The notes under the pieces are model-generated. The model was not told where the DNA came from. It saw only the letters and a program-made list of their open reading frames with translations, and searched no databases. The translations under genes and the position numbers were made by a program. Source: Polaromonas jejuensis NBRC 106434 (GTDB lineage Bacteria > Pseudomonadota > Gammaproteobacteria > Burkholderiales > Burkholderiaceae_C). Taken from it: DNA of 64,000 bases. This document shows positions 9,231 through 17,626 of the stretch, in pieces; the first letter of the stretch is position 1; the number at the start of each line of letters is the position of its first letter. Location of the stretch: positions 1 through 64,000 of the forward strand of contig NZ_BCYO01000010.1 in the NCBI RefSeq assembly GCF_001598235.1, in the 5' to 3' direction.

Positions 9231-9995
9231 GTGATCAGGGGCGTCAGCATGGCCTATGGCTCCTACCTGTTGTTGCCTATCGCACTTTTGCTGCTGGGCA
9301 GCTTCGGCAACAGCTGGACCAACACGCTGCTGCCCAACGGGCTGACGCTGCGCTGGTATCAGGATCTGTGGCTGGATGCTTCATTTCGCAAAGCCTTTGC
9401 AACCAGCCTCACGGTGGCTTGCAGCGCCTGCCTGATCAACAGCTTTCTCGCCTTGCCCCTGGCCTATTCCCTGTACCACCGTGCGGGCCGCGCGGGTAGC
9501 TGGGCGGCCAGGCTGGTGAGCTCCATGCCGGTCGCGGTTCCCACCATCACGCTGGGCTTCGGTTACCTGATTGTCTTCAACACCGACTGGATGCCCTGGC
9601 TGGGTTCGCTGCCGCTGCTGATCGCGGCACACACCATCTATACGCTGCCCTATCTGACGAATGCTTTGCTGACGGATCTGCGGCATCTTCAGCTTCAGGG
9701 TCTGGAAGACGCTGCTGCAACCCTGGGTGCTTCGCCATGGGCGCAGTTCACCGGCATTGTTTTACCCAACCTGCGGCACAGCCTGCTCAGCGGCCTGGTC
9801 ATGGTGGCGGCACTGTCGGTAGGTGAGTTCGGCCTGTCCAACCTGCTGACCAGTTTCAAGTTTCGCACTTACCCCGTGGTTCTTCTTCAGGCGTTCTACG
9901 GCGCGACCGGCTTTGCGTGCGCGGCGACCGTCATCCTGTTGCTGCTGGCCGGTGTGTCTGCGTTTATCTCATCAAGCTTGGGTCGAAAAAAATGA
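9231..9995 (+). CDS. ABC transporter permease (Fe3+/polyamine/phosphonate type)
   Basis: Inner-membrane permease with about six helices in 254 aa. The EAA loop reads DAAATLGASPWAQFTGIVLPNLR, the contact site for the ATPase. The GTG at 9231 has GGGGA seven bases upstream and precedes the first membrane helix; the in-frame ATG at 9105 would add 42 hydrophilic residues that look unrelated, and ATG 9249 is another option. It is the first gene of a transport operon and overlaps the ATPase start (ATGA). Substrate unknown; the family includes ferric iron, putrescine and 2-aminoethylphosphonate importers. Confidence 0.88.
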   Translation: MIRGVSMAYGSYLLLPIALLLLGSFGNSWTNTLLPNGLTLRWYQDLWLDASFRKAFATSLTVACSACLINSFLALPLAYSLYHRAGRAGSWAARLVSSMPVAVPTITLGFGYLIVFNTDWMPWLGSLPLLIAAHTIYTLPYLTNALLTDLRHLQLQGLEDAAATLGASPWAQFTGIVLPNLRHSLLSGLVMVAALSVGEFGLSNLLTSFKFRTYPVVLLQAFYGATGFACAATVILLLLAGVSAFISSSLGRKK

Positions 9996-11020
9996 GTCTT
10001 GCCTTTCATCAGCTCAGCTACAACTACCCGGGCACCCGGCAGGGGCTCAAGGACCTGTCGTTCACCGTCAACTCCGGTGAGTTGATTGCCGTGATCGGCC
10101 CCAGTGGATCGGGTAAGTCCACCTTGCTCAAGCTGGTTTCCGGTTTGACAAGCGGCCACAGCGGCCACATCACCCTGCACGGCCAGGATCTGGCCAACAA
10201 GCCGGTGCATGAACGCAACATTGGCATGGTGTTCCAGAACTACGCGCTGTTCCCGCACCTCAATGTGCTGGACAACGTTGCCTACGGGTTGCGGCTCAGG
10301 AAGATGGCCAAGGCGCCGAGCCATGCCAAGGCCGCAGCCCTGCTGGAGGCGGTGGGCCTGTCGGCATTCGCCGACCGTGCGGTGACCCAGCTCTCCGGTG
10401 GGCAGCAGCAGCGTGTGGCATTGGCCCGGGCCCTGGCGATTGACCCCCAGGCCTTGCTGCTTGACGAGCCGCTGGCCGCACTGGACGCCAGCATCAGGGG
10501 GCATTTGAGAGATCAGATTCGGGAAATCCAGAAACGCTTCAATGCCACCACGCTGCTGGTCACGCATGACCAGGAAGAAGCCCTGGCCATGGCCGACCGC
10601 GTGGCGGTCTTGAAAGACGGTTGCCTGCTTCAGCTCTCAACGCCCAAAGACATTTACGAGCAGCCCGCCAGTACGGCGGTCGCCCAGTTCGTGGGGCTGT
10701 CCACGATTTTCCCGGGACGGGTGTTGTCCACGGACCTGATCGACCTCGGGTTTGCCAGGCTGGTGGCGCCCACGCACAAACGGGTGCCCGGCCAGTCCAT
10801 CCACGCGCTGATGCGGCCCGAGCATGTGCAGATTGACCCGCCCGGAAACCCGGCCAACCTGATGACGGGTCGGGTTGGCGCCCAGCGCTATCTCGGGGCT
10901 GTTTCCCGGTTTGACTTTCATGTGCCCGGCGCAGACAAGCCCCTCCTGGCGGAATCGCGCGAGTTGCCCCGGCATGCCGTCTCGGTGGCGCCCGAGCACA
11001 TCCGACTGCTGGACAGCTGA
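9992..11020 (+). CDS. ABC transporter ATP-binding protein (PotA/FbpC-like)
   Basis: Energises the importer encoded around it. The Walker A motif GPSGSGKST is at residues 36-44, the Q-loop in NIGMVFQNYALFPH, the signature LSGGQQQRVALARAL near residue 134 and Walker B LLLDEP near 150, followed by the switch histidine (VTHDQEEA). A C-terminal TOBE-like domain fills residues 240-342 (LMRPEHVQI). Length 342 aa. The start at 9992 is translationally coupled to the permease by ATGA. Confidence 0.93.
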   Translation: MSLAFHQLSYNYPGTRQGLKDLSFTVNSGELIAVIGPSGSGKSTLLKLVSGLTSGHSGHITLHGQDLANKPVHERNIGMVFQNYALFPHLNVLDNVAYGLRLRKMAKAPSHAKAAALLEAVGLSAFADRAVTQLSGGQQQRVALARALAIDPQALLLDEPLAALDASIRGHLRDQIREIQKRFNATTLLVTHDQEEALAMADRVAVLKDGCLLQLSTPKDIYEQPASTAVAQFVGLSTIFPGRVLSTDLIDLGFARLVAPTHKRVPGQSIHALMRPEHVQIDPPGNPANLMTGRVGAQRYLGAVSRFDFHVPGADKPLLAESRELPRHAVSVAPEHIRLLDS

Positions 11021-11102
11021 CCTCCCCGCTCATCCGGCCAGCTCACCCCATTGACCCCCGCTAACTTCAACTTCAATCCCAACCCGATTAAAGGAACAAT
11101 TC

Positions 11103-12182
11103 ATGAACCGCAGAAATCTTCTCCAGGCCGCCGGTGTGCTTCCCTTGGCCGGCCTGCTCGCTCACAGCGCCTTCGCCTTTGACGGCCCCGAACTCTATGC
11201 GGGTGAAAAGGCGCTCTATGCCGAAGCCGAAAAAGAAGGGCTCGTTGTGTCTTTTGACACCGGCCCCGAGTGGGCCAACTGGAAGTCCCTCTTTCGGGAC
11301 TTCAAGAAACGGTATCCCGAAGTGGAGCTGACGTATAACGACCTCGGCTCGGCGGCGACGGTGGTGGCGCTGGAGAAGACGCGCAGGCGCCCCCAGGCCG
11401 ACACGGCCTACTACTTTGCCGCGTCAGCCGTGGACGCTGTCAAAAAAGACGTGGTCGCACCCTTCAAGCCCATCAACTTTGACAAGCTGCCACAGGTTTT
11501 CCGTGAAAACGAAGGCCGCTGGTTCACCATTCACACGCTCAATGTGGCCTTTCTAGTGAACAAGAAGCTGGTTAAAAACGTACCGGCAAGCTGGGCCGAT
11601 CTGCTCAAGCCCGAATACAAAAACACGGTCGTCTACCTGGACCCCCGCTCCACCGGCGTCGGTCAGGTGCTGGTGTTTGCGGCGGCGTATGCCAACGGCG
11701 GCAGCGTGGACAACATCAAGCCCGGCACCGATTACCTGGGTCAGCTGCATGGCGCGGGCAATGTGCAGCGTATAGAGGGCACCACCCCCTATGCCAAGTT
11801 TCTCAAGGGCGAGATTCCGATCTGGATCGGTTACGAAAACGACGGCCTCAAGGCCAAGCATGCGGACGGCATGGGCGATGCGATGGAGGTCGTCATCCCC
11901 AAGGAAGCGAGTGTTGCCGCGCCGTACGCCATCAGCCTGGTGAAAAACGCGCCCAACCCCAACTCGGCCAAGCTGTGGCTGAACTTCATCATGAGTGAAG
12001 CCGGCCAATCACTGTTTGCTCAGGGCTTCGTGCGTCCATCGGTGCCGGGTGTGCGCCTGTCTCCTGACGTAGCCGCCAGGATGCCGGCGGCGCCGCAGCT
12101 CAAGCCGCTGGATGTGGTCAAGGCCTCCGCGCAGAAGCCTGAGGTGGACCGCCTCTGGGCACAAGCCGTTCTCGCCAAGTAA
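11103..12182 (+). CDS. ABC transporter periplasmic solute-binding protein
   Basis: Captures the substrate in the periplasm (359 aa, solute-binding family of the Fe3+/thiamine/2-aminoethylphosphonate type). The leader MNRRNLLQAAGVLPLAGLLA has a double arginine and is cleaved after AFA near residue 25; Tat or Sec export is possible. Typical blocks are EAEKEGLVVSFDTG near the mature N terminus, KPEYKNTVVYLDPRSTG in the middle and NPNSAKLWLNFIMSEAGQ near the end. An AAAGGAACAATTC ribosome site precedes the ATG. Its position between the ATPase and the second permease is unusual. Confidence 0.9.
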   Translation: MNRRNLLQAAGVLPLAGLLAHSAFAFDGPELYAGEKALYAEAEKEGLVVSFDTGPEWANWKSLFRDFKKRYPEVELTYNDLGSAATVVALEKTRRRPQADTAYYFAASAVDAVKKDVVAPFKPINFDKLPQVFRENEGRWFTIHTLNVAFLVNKKLVKNVPASWADLLKPEYKNTVVYLDPRSTGVGQVLVFAAAYANGGSVDNIKPGTDYLGQLHGAGNVQRIEGTTPYAKFLKGEIPIWIGYENDGLKAKHADGMGDAMEVVIPKEASVAAPYAISLVKNAPNPNSAKLWLNFIMSEAGQSLFAQGFVRPSVPGVRLSPDVAARMPAAPQLKPLDVVKASAQKPEVDRLWAQAVLAK

Positions 12183-12229
12183 GACGCCATGGCAGCGTTT
12201 TTTTCTACCCCCTGTTGGTTGGGCACTTC

Positions 12230-13048
12230 ATGATCCGGCGTTTTGGTGCCTGGCCTGCCTGGCTGTTCATGGGGCTGTTTTTGGCAGTGCCCCTGCTGGC
12301 GCTCGTTTCCGAGGCCGGTGGGGGCGGTGGTGCCGCGTTTGCGCAGATCCTGGGTGATCGGCAGTTTCTCGTTGCCTTGCGCAACACGCTGGCGCTGGGC
12401 GGGGTGGCCGGTCTGCTGTCCGCCGCAGTGGGCACCGTCATTGCGATGGAGCTGGCGCGGCAGTCGCCACGCCATCGCCAGTGGATGATGTCGCTGCTCG
12501 GATTGCCGCTGGCCTTTTCGGGGCTTGTGATTGCGTACGGCTTTATCCTCGCCTTCGGCCGCGCAGGCTTTGTCACGCAGCTGCTGGGCATGGCGGGCGC
12601 TGACTCATCCGCGCTGGGCAGCTGGATTTACAGCGTCGGCGGCCTGGCTTTTGCCTACGCGTATTACCTCATCCCAAGGGTGGCGTTGTCGCTGTACCCG
12701 GTATTTGCCAACCTTGACCACACGCCGCTGCAAGCTGCACGCACCCTGGGCGCCACCCGCTGGCGGGCTTTTATGGATACCGTGGTACCCGAAGTCGCGC
12801 CTTCGGTGGTGTCTTCCGCCTTCTTTGTGTCAGCCGTCGCGATGGGTACCTACGGCACGGCGCTGGCGCTGGTGGGTACCCAGCTCAACATCCTCCCCCT
12901 GATGCTGCTGTCCAGGGTGGGCGACGGCGGTGCTGACTTTGCCGGGGCGGCGGTCATGTCCTTGGTTCTCATGTTTATCTGCATTGTTATCTTAGGAGTG
13001 GGTGATGTCTTCACGAGCCGCCGGACCGGCCGCCAAATCAGTCGTTGA
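12230..13048 (+). CDS. ABC transporter permease, second subunit
   Basis: Six-helix inner-membrane permease of 272 aa, partner of the permease at 9231. The EAA loop is QAARTLGATRWRAFMDTVVPEVAPS. I chose the ATG at 12230, just before the first helix; an in-frame TTG at 12215 is possible. A 14-codon open frame (12189-12233) ends in a TGA that overlaps this ATG as ATGA, which could couple translation to the binding-protein gene upstream. The 3' end overlaps the next gene by 44 bases. Confidence 0.88.
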   Translation: MIRRFGAWPAWLFMGLFLAVPLLALVSEAGGGGGAAFAQILGDRQFLVALRNTLALGGVAGLLSAAVGTVIAMELARQSPRHRQWMMSLLGLPLAFSGLVIAYGFILAFGRAGFVTQLLGMAGADSSALGSWIYSVGGLAFAYAYYLIPRVALSLYPVFANLDHTPLQAARTLGATRWRAFMDTVVPEVAPSVVSSAFFVSAVAMGTYGTALALVGTQLNILPLMLLSRVGDGGADFAGAAVMSLVLMFICIVILGVGDVFTSRRTGRQISR

Positions 13049-13592
13049 ACCCGGCGTTCAAGCCGAAGGCCTCGCACGGCTTGAGCAGAAAGTCATCGAG
13101 CTGCAGCGCAGCGCCAGGCGCTTCAAGCAGCCCATTGGCCTGATCGGCCCGGGCGACGGCAACGCCGAACTCTGTGCCGCCGCCTACCAAATTGCCAGCC
13201 GCCTCGCACGCACCGGGCTGTCGCTCGTCTGCGGTGGGCGCGGCGGGATCATGGAGGCCGCGTCCCGCGGTGCGGCAGAGGCGGGCGGCATCGTCGTCGG
13301 CCTGCTCCCCGAAAACGACGACGCGGCGGCCAACGCCTACCTCAGTGTCGCCATTCCCACGGGCATGGGCGAAATGCGCAACGCCCTGATTGCCCGAAGC
13401 AGCCTGTGCCTGGTGGCCGTCGGCGGCGGCATGGGAACCCTCTCCGAAATGGCCTTCGGACTCAAGCTGGGCAAGCCCGTTTTTTGCCTGCATCCAGAGC
13501 TTGAGCTGCCCGGCGCCACGCCAGTCGCCGGTGTGGATGACGCCGTGCATCGGGTGTTGTCGTGGCTTGTTCAGTCCAGGAGTCGATACTGA
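13005..13592 (+). CDS. LOG/TIGR00725-family Rossmann-fold protein
   Basis: A 195-aa protein of the lysine-decarboxylase-like LOG superfamily, in the DprA/Smf-related TIGR00725 branch. It has GGRGGIMEAASRGA near residue 75 and PTGMGEMRNALIARSS then VGGGMGTLSEM near residues 115-150. LOG proteins are cytokinin-riboside 5'-monophosphate phosphoribohydrolases or general nucleotide 5'-monophosphate nucleosidases; the activity of this branch is unclear. AGGAG lies 6 bases before the ATG at 13005. It overlaps the permease gene by 44 bases, so it is made with the transporter. This suggests, but does not prove, that the imported substrate is nucleotide-like or that the protein senses a nucleotide. Confidence 0.82.
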   Translation: MSSRAAGPAAKSVVEPGVQAEGLARLEQKVIELQRSARRFKQPIGLIGPGDGNAELCAAAYQIASRLARTGLSLVCGGRGGIMEAASRGAAEAGGIVVGLLPENDDAAANAYLSVAIPTGMGEMRNALIARSSLCLVAVGGGMGTLSEMAFGLKLGKPVFCLHPELELPGATPVAGVDDAVHRVLSWLVQSRSRY

Positions 13593-13597
13593 GTGGT

Positions 13598-13617
13598 TGC
13601 TATTGTTTTTATAGCAT
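13598..13617. repeat. Short GCTAT...ATAGC hairpin repeat, copy 3
   Basis: TGCTATTGTTTTTATAGCA, a near-perfect palindrome 5 bases after the LOG-like gene. It could also act as a weak terminator hairpin. Confidence 0.75.
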
Positions 13618-13749
13618 TTAGCGCTTGTGAATAAAGGGCTGGAGGTCTGTTTGATCATCAAACCAGGCTGAAACTGCTCTCCGGAATGCCGTTTTGAATC
13701 AGTCCAAGAGGTCAAACAAGCCATTTGCCCAATAAAGACGGGCACAAGA

Positions 13750-13768
13750 TGCTATTAAAAACATAGCA
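13750..13768. repeat. Short GCTAT...ATAGC hairpin repeat, copy 4
   Basis: TGCTATTAAAAACATAGCA, 6-7 bp arms, lying between the convergent LOG-like and hydrolase genes, only about 130 bases from copy 3. Confidence 0.75.
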
Positions 13769-13787
13769 AACCGTCTGCGCAGCGGCG

Positions 13788-14525
13788 TCATGCCCCGGCG
13801 CAATCCAGCAGGATCTGCGTCAGCACATGCGGCTCGCTGATCATGGCGTCGTGGCCGGTCTTGATCTCGATGAACTTCGAGTTGGGCAACCAGGCACCGT
13901 TCCAGAATGTGGGGTCTTTCGCGCGCAGGCGGCTGGGGTCTATCGTGGCCAGTGCCGGCTGGGTGCAGCTGACATAGGTGCGCGGCATGGCGGCCACGCG
14001 CTGCACATCAAAGTCCAGCGGGGCCTGGTAGGTGTTGCCGGGGTGCGGCGTCTGGCGGCGCATGACCCAGCCGTGGTCTGCGCCATGCAGGCCAAACACC
14101 CCGGGATCGGGCGGTGGAAAGCTGAAGCTGGGCGAGGCTTGCGACGCCGCCATGCGCTGCTGCTGCGTGGCGGCTGAATGTGTGCTGCTCCAGCTCTCGC
14201 CCGGCTTGGGCACCACCGCGTCCACATACACCAGGTGCTTCAGGCGCTGACCGAATCTGTCGGCCACAGCCGTGCCTATCATTCCCGCGTAGGAGTGCAC
14301 GGCCAGAGTCACCTCGTGCAGTTCTTCCATCTCGATGAGATTGATCACGTCGTTGATGTGTGTATCGAGATTGATGGACGGCGACAGCAGGTGGGCGCGT
14401 TCGCCCAGGCCGGTCAGCGTGACGGCGTAAACCTTGTGGTGATCAAGCTGCAGCGCCTGCGCCACGCGCCGCCAGCACCAGCCGCCATGCCAGGCGCCGT
14501 GCACCAGAACGAAATTGTGTTTCAT
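13788..14525 (-). CDS. Alpha/beta hydrolase (EstC / plant methylesterase-like)
   Basis: Soluble serine hydrolase of 245 aa. The N terminus MKHNFVLVHGAWHGGWCW provides the oxyanion-hole HG; the nucleophile S78 is in VHSYAG. The catalytic histidine is probably the one in KTGHDAMISEPH near residue 225. This wording resembles salicylate/jasmonate methylesterases and bacterial EstC, which cleave small esters. The ATG at 14525 has GAGG seven bases upstream. It is the last gene of a minus-strand group with the amidohydrolase-like protein and the CoA-transferase; the true substrate is unknown. Confidence 0.87.
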   Translation of the reverse strand: MKHNFVLVHGAWHGGWCWRRVAQALQLDHHKVYAVTLTGLGERAHLLSPSINLDTHINDVINLIEMEELHEVTLAVHSYAGMIGTAVADRFGQRLKHLVYVDAVVPKPGESWSSTHSAATQQQRMAASQASPSFSFPPPDPGVFGLHGADHGWVMRRQTPHPGNTYQAPLDFDVQRVAAMPRTYVSCTQPALATIDPSRLRAKDPTFWNGAWLPNSKFIEIKTGHDAMISEPHVLTQILLDCAGA

Positions 14526-14574
14526 CACATCACCTCATGGGGTTCAGGTCGGGCGCCCGGCTGTCCGGGGCCCT

Positions 14575-15627
14575 TCAGGCAAATTCTTCCCCAAACAGCA
14601 GCGCCCAGGCGTTCCGGTAGGCCACCTGGTGCCGGATTTCCGCGGGCAAGCGCTGCAGGAAATAGCGGTGCTTCTGGTCGTAGGAGGGGATCTGGTTCAT
14701 GCGATCGCCGCCGAGGTCGAGGGCGGACAGGAAGCGCGTCGGATGCGCCACCAGCAGGTCGCGCCATCCGGCGTCCAGGTTGCCGTCGCTGGCCCAGACG
14801 CGCGCGTGCCGCTGGTGGCTCAAGGGGTAGGTGGACATCGGGTCGCCGAAAGCGGTGTCGAAATACAGGTTGGGAAAACGCTTGAGCAAGCCATCGACAT
14901 AGGCGGGCGTGTAGCGGGAGGCCCGTTCGATGTAGCGGATCTGGGCCAGGTGGCACCAGATCACCTTGGCCTTGGGGTACTGCGCCATCATTTGCTCCAG
15001 CGGCGCCAGCAACTCGTCTTCGATTTCGTAATGCAGCTGGAAGGCCATGCCGGTTTTTTCGCTGAGGCTGAAAAGGCGGTGCCCGGTCGGACCATCGATC
15101 GGCACCTGGACATCGCGCTCCTCGGTCTCGCCGCGCTTGGCCTGCCGGGGCGAGGGGTAGTGGCGAAACTCATACTCGCCCAGGCACAGCATCTGCCCGC
15201 TTCGGATGGCCGCTTCCTGCGCATCCAGAAACTCGGCGGGGGCCTCGGTCAGGGACGGGGGCTGGCCGCCATTGCCCACGGGGATGAAGCGGTCGGGGTA
15301 GCTGGCGATCAGCCTTTCCGACAGGTTGTCGAAGCGCACGCCTTTCTTGAACTGGCCGCTGCCTATGTCCGCCGACAGCGCCATCAGCCCGATGTTCAGC
15401 CGGTCCATGTTTTGGGCGACGAAATCCATGTCCAGCTTGGTGGAGTTGCAGGAGCTTTCCAGGTCGATATAGGGCAGCTCACCGGCCGCCAGCATTTTCT
15501 TCAGGCGCTGGGCGTAGCCGGTCTTCAGGGCCGGGACATCGAAGGCCGCGGCGCCCGCAATGGCTGGCAGAAAGGCGCCCAGGGGCGCGGCTGACAGAGT
15601 CTTGATGAGATGGCGTCGGGTGATCAT
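14575..15627 (-). CDS. Tat-exported amidohydrolase-2-like TIM-barrel protein
   Basis: A 350-aa exported protein. The leader MITRRHLIKTLSAAPLGAFLPAIAGAAA has a twin-arginine motif and is cut near residue 28. The mature part fits the metal-dependent hydrolase TIM barrel in outline: IDLESSCNST, the HYEIEDELLAPLEQM block, VIWCHLAQ and YFDTAFGD. The usual N-terminal HxH metal site is not obvious, so it may be a metal-poor or inactive branch. Annotated relatives are usually amidohydrolase-family proteins of unknown substrate. It lies 49 bases upstream of the hydrolase and 63 bases downstream of the CoA-transferase. Confidence 0.7.
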   Translation of the reverse strand: MITRRHLIKTLSAAPLGAFLPAIAGAAAFDVPALKTGYAQRLKKMLAAGELPYIDLESSCNSTKLDMDFVAQNMDRLNIGLMALSADIGSGQFKKGVRFDNLSERLIASYPDRFIPVGNGGQPPSLTEAPAEFLDAQEAAIRSGQMLCLGEYEFRHYPSPRQAKRGETEERDVQVPIDGPTGHRLFSLSEKTGMAFQLHYEIEDELLAPLEQMMAQYPKAKVIWCHLAQIRYIERASRYTPAYVDGLLKRFPNLYFDTAFGDPMSTYPLSHQRHARVWASDGNLDAGWRDLLVAHPTRFLSALDLGGDRMNQIPSYDQKHRYFLQRLPAEIRHQVAYRNAWALLFGEEFA

Positions 15628-15690
15628 GGTTTTTTTTGCGGTGCTGTCAATGGTGTACAGGCAACGGCCCCGGCCGTCAAATCGACCGGC

Positions 15691-16926
15691 TCAAATCACC
15701 TGGCGGCCCTTGAGTTCGGCCAGCCTGGCCTCGGAGCAATCCAGCAGGCCGCGCAAGACCTCGTCGGTATGCTGGCCCAGGAGTGGCGGCGGCAGGTCCG
15801 TGCGCACCGGGGTGGCGCCGAGCTTGATGGGACTGGACACCAGGTGCAGATCGCTTTTGAGCGGGTGCTGCCACTGCGTGACCATGTGGCGCGCCTCGAC
15901 CTGCGGGTCGGCAAACACCTCGGCCAGGTTGTTGATGGCGCCGCAAGGCACCTTGGCCGCTTCCAGCGCCGCCAGCCAGTCGGCCTTGCTGCGCGTTTTC
16001 ATCACGGCTTCCAGAATCGGCACCAACTGGCCGCGGTTGAGCACGCGGTCGCGGTTTTTGGCATACAGCGGGTTCTGGCCCAGCTCGGGAATGTTGGCGA
16101 CCTGGCAGAACTTCACATACTGCGAGTCGTTGCCCACGGCCAGGATGAGGTGGTCCTTGCTGCCATCGGCGGCGGGCGCCACTTCAAACACCTGGTAGGG
16201 CACGATGTTCTGGTGTGCATTGCCGGCACGCTCCGGCACCTTGCCGCTCACCAGGTAATTGGCGCCCAGATTGGCCAGCATGGCGACCTGGGTGTCCAGC
16301 AGGGCCATGTCCACCTGCTGGCCTTCGCCGGTTTTCTCGGCGTGGCGCAGGGCGGCCAGAATGCCCACGGTGGCGTACATGCCGGTCATCAGGTCGGCCA
16401 CGGCCACGCCGACTTTTTGCGGGCCGCCGCCCAGGTCGTCGCGTTCGCCGGTGATGCTCATCAAGCCGCCCATGCCCTGGATGGCGTAGTCGTAGCCGGC
16501 CCGGTCGGCGTAGGGCCCGTTCTGGCCAAAACCGGTGACCGAGCAGTACACCAGGCGCGGGTTGATGGCCTTGAGCGACGCGTAGTCCAGGCCGTAGCGC
16601 GCCATGTCGCCGACCTTGAAGTTTTCGACAAACACGTCGCAATGGGTGACCAGTTCGCGGATCAGCGCCTGGCCGGCCGGCTGGGCAATGTCGCAGGTGA
16701 CGGAGCGTTTGTTGCGGTTGGCGCCCAGGTAGTAGGCGGCTTCGTGCGTTTCTGCGCCCTGGTCGTCTTTCAGGAAGGGCGGGCCCCAGGTGCGGGTGTC
16801 GTCGCCGGTGCCGGGGCGCTCGATCTTGATGACATCGGCGCCCAGGTCGGCCAGGGTCTGGGTGCACCAGGGACCGGCGAGGACGCGGGAGAGGTCAAGA
16901 ACGCGAATGCCGTCGAGTGAGTTCAT
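15691..16926 (-). CDS. CaiB/BaiF family III CoA-transferase
   Basis: Moves CoA between carboxylic acids, for example from succinyl-CoA or formyl-CoA to a substrate acid. The N terminus MNSLDGIRVLDLSRVLAGPWCTQTLADLGADVIKIERPGxGDDTR is diagnostic. GTNPR-type blocks (LDYASLKAINPRLVYCSVTGFGQNGPY) lie near residue 120. The catalytic aspartate of class III enzymes should be in VENFKVGDMARYGLDY or nearby. Length 411 aa, normal. It is the first gene of a minus-strand group with the two hydrolases. The substrate cannot be deduced. Confidence 0.93.
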   Translation of the reverse strand: MNSLDGIRVLDLSRVLAGPWCTQTLADLGADVIKIERPGTGDDTRTWGPPFLKDDQGAETHEAAYYLGANRNKRSVTCDIAQPAGQALIRELVTHCDVFVENFKVGDMARYGLDYASLKAINPRLVYCSVTGFGQNGPYADRAGYDYAIQGMGGLMSITGERDDLGGGPQKVGVAVADLMTGMYATVGILAALRHAEKTGEGQQVDMALLDTQVAMLANLGANYLVSGKVPERAGNAHQNIVPYQVFEVAPAADGSKDHLILAVGNDSQYVKFCQVANIPELGQNPLYAKNRDRVLNRGQLVPILEAVMKTRSKADWLAALEAAKVPCGAINNLAEVFADPQVEARHMVTQWQHPLKSDLHLVSSPIKLGATPVRTDLPPPLLGQHTDEVLRGLLDCSEARLAELKGRQVI

Positions 16927-16987
16927 GCCCTCATTTTGCCTTCAGACGGCCGGGCTCCTGAATGCCAATAAAAGCAGAACAAATTGG

Positions 16988-17048
16988 TGGTGGAGAGGAT
17001 GAGGGGCGAACTTACGACCTCTGCATTGCGAACGCAGCGCTCTCCCAG
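16988..17048 (-). pseudogene. 3' fragment of a tRNA-Ala-like gene (anticodon CGC), truncated
   Basis: On the minus strand this 61-base stretch reads as the last four fifths of a tRNA. It has the GGGAGAGC end of the D loop and stem, an anticodon arm CTGCG-TTCGCAA-TGCAG (anticodon CGC, alanine), AGGTC variable loop, a T arm with TTCG, CCTCTCC and encoded ACCA. The 5' acceptor strand and D stem are missing: the bases beyond 17048 do not match. The T stem has a mismatch and the T loop lacks A58, so it cannot be functional. Such 3' tRNA pieces are typical scars of elements that integrate into tRNA genes. Confidence 0.7.
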
Positions 17049-17086
17049 AAGGCGCTGCGCAGGGCATTGCCGACCGAACAACGCCA

Positions 17087-17626
17087 TCAGCCCGGAAACG
17101 TGACAACCGGACCTGCCGGTTTCTGGCCAGGCGGCAGGTAGTCCGGTGCGGCCTTGCCGGCCGGCCCGAGCGACCTGGTGTAGTGATAGATCGCTCGAAG
17201 ATCGCGATCCGTCATGGCGTGGACGTTGAACCAGGGCATGGGCGGGCGGGGCTGGAATGTTCTGGCCGTCTTGAGCCACGATGCTTCGGTGTGAGAGTGC
17301 ATAAAAAGGCGCAGATTGGTCGGGTAGGTTGTTCCCCAAGGTCCGCTCCAGCCAAGCGTGTCGCCCGTGAGCCAGAGCTTCTCGGCCACCTTGCCGCCTG
17401 CCGCGGCGTATCCGGGGGTATGGCAGTCGTTGCATCCTGCGGTCTTGACGAGATAGCGGCCATGCTCGAGCAGCGCCCGGTCCGCCGGGATTCTCTGGGT
17501 CTGCTGCTGCGGCGACTGCGCGGCGGCCCATGGGACGACCGATACAGTGAAGAGCATGGTGGCTGCGGCCAGTGCCGCGCCCGTTTTTCTGGTTGCCGGG
17601 CATTGGAGGAGGAAGGTCATTTTCAT
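17087..17626 (-). CDS. Periplasmic class I cytochrome c
   Basis: A 179-aa exported cytochrome with one haem site. A signal peptide of about 36 residues ends in PWAAAQ. The haem motif is CNDCH (preceded by YLVKTAG, about residues 65-69), and the likely methionine ligand is in PPMPWFNVHAMTDRDLRAIYHYTRSLG. This is the pattern of diheme/gluconate-dehydrogenase-type and sulfur-oxidation small cytochromes. It sits beside a tRNA remnant and upstream of a SnoaL-like gene on the same strand; no dehydrogenase partner is adjacent. Translation may start at the second methionine (MTFLL). Confidence 0.88.
   Translation of the reverse strand: MKMTFLLQCPATRKTGAALAAATMLFTVSVVPWAAAQSPQQQTQRIPADRALLEHGRYLVKTAGCNDCHTPGYAAAGGKVAEKLWLTGDTLGWSGPWGTTYPTNLRLFMHSHTEASWLKTARTFQPRPPMPWFNVHAMTDRDLRAIYHYTRSLGPAGKAAPDYLPPGQKPAGPVVTFPG

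Noticed and set aside
13788-16926. Polyketide or secondary-metabolite cluster
   Set aside because: A CoA-transferase, a hydrolase and a SnoaL-like gene further on hint at one, but no synthase or carrier gene is present.
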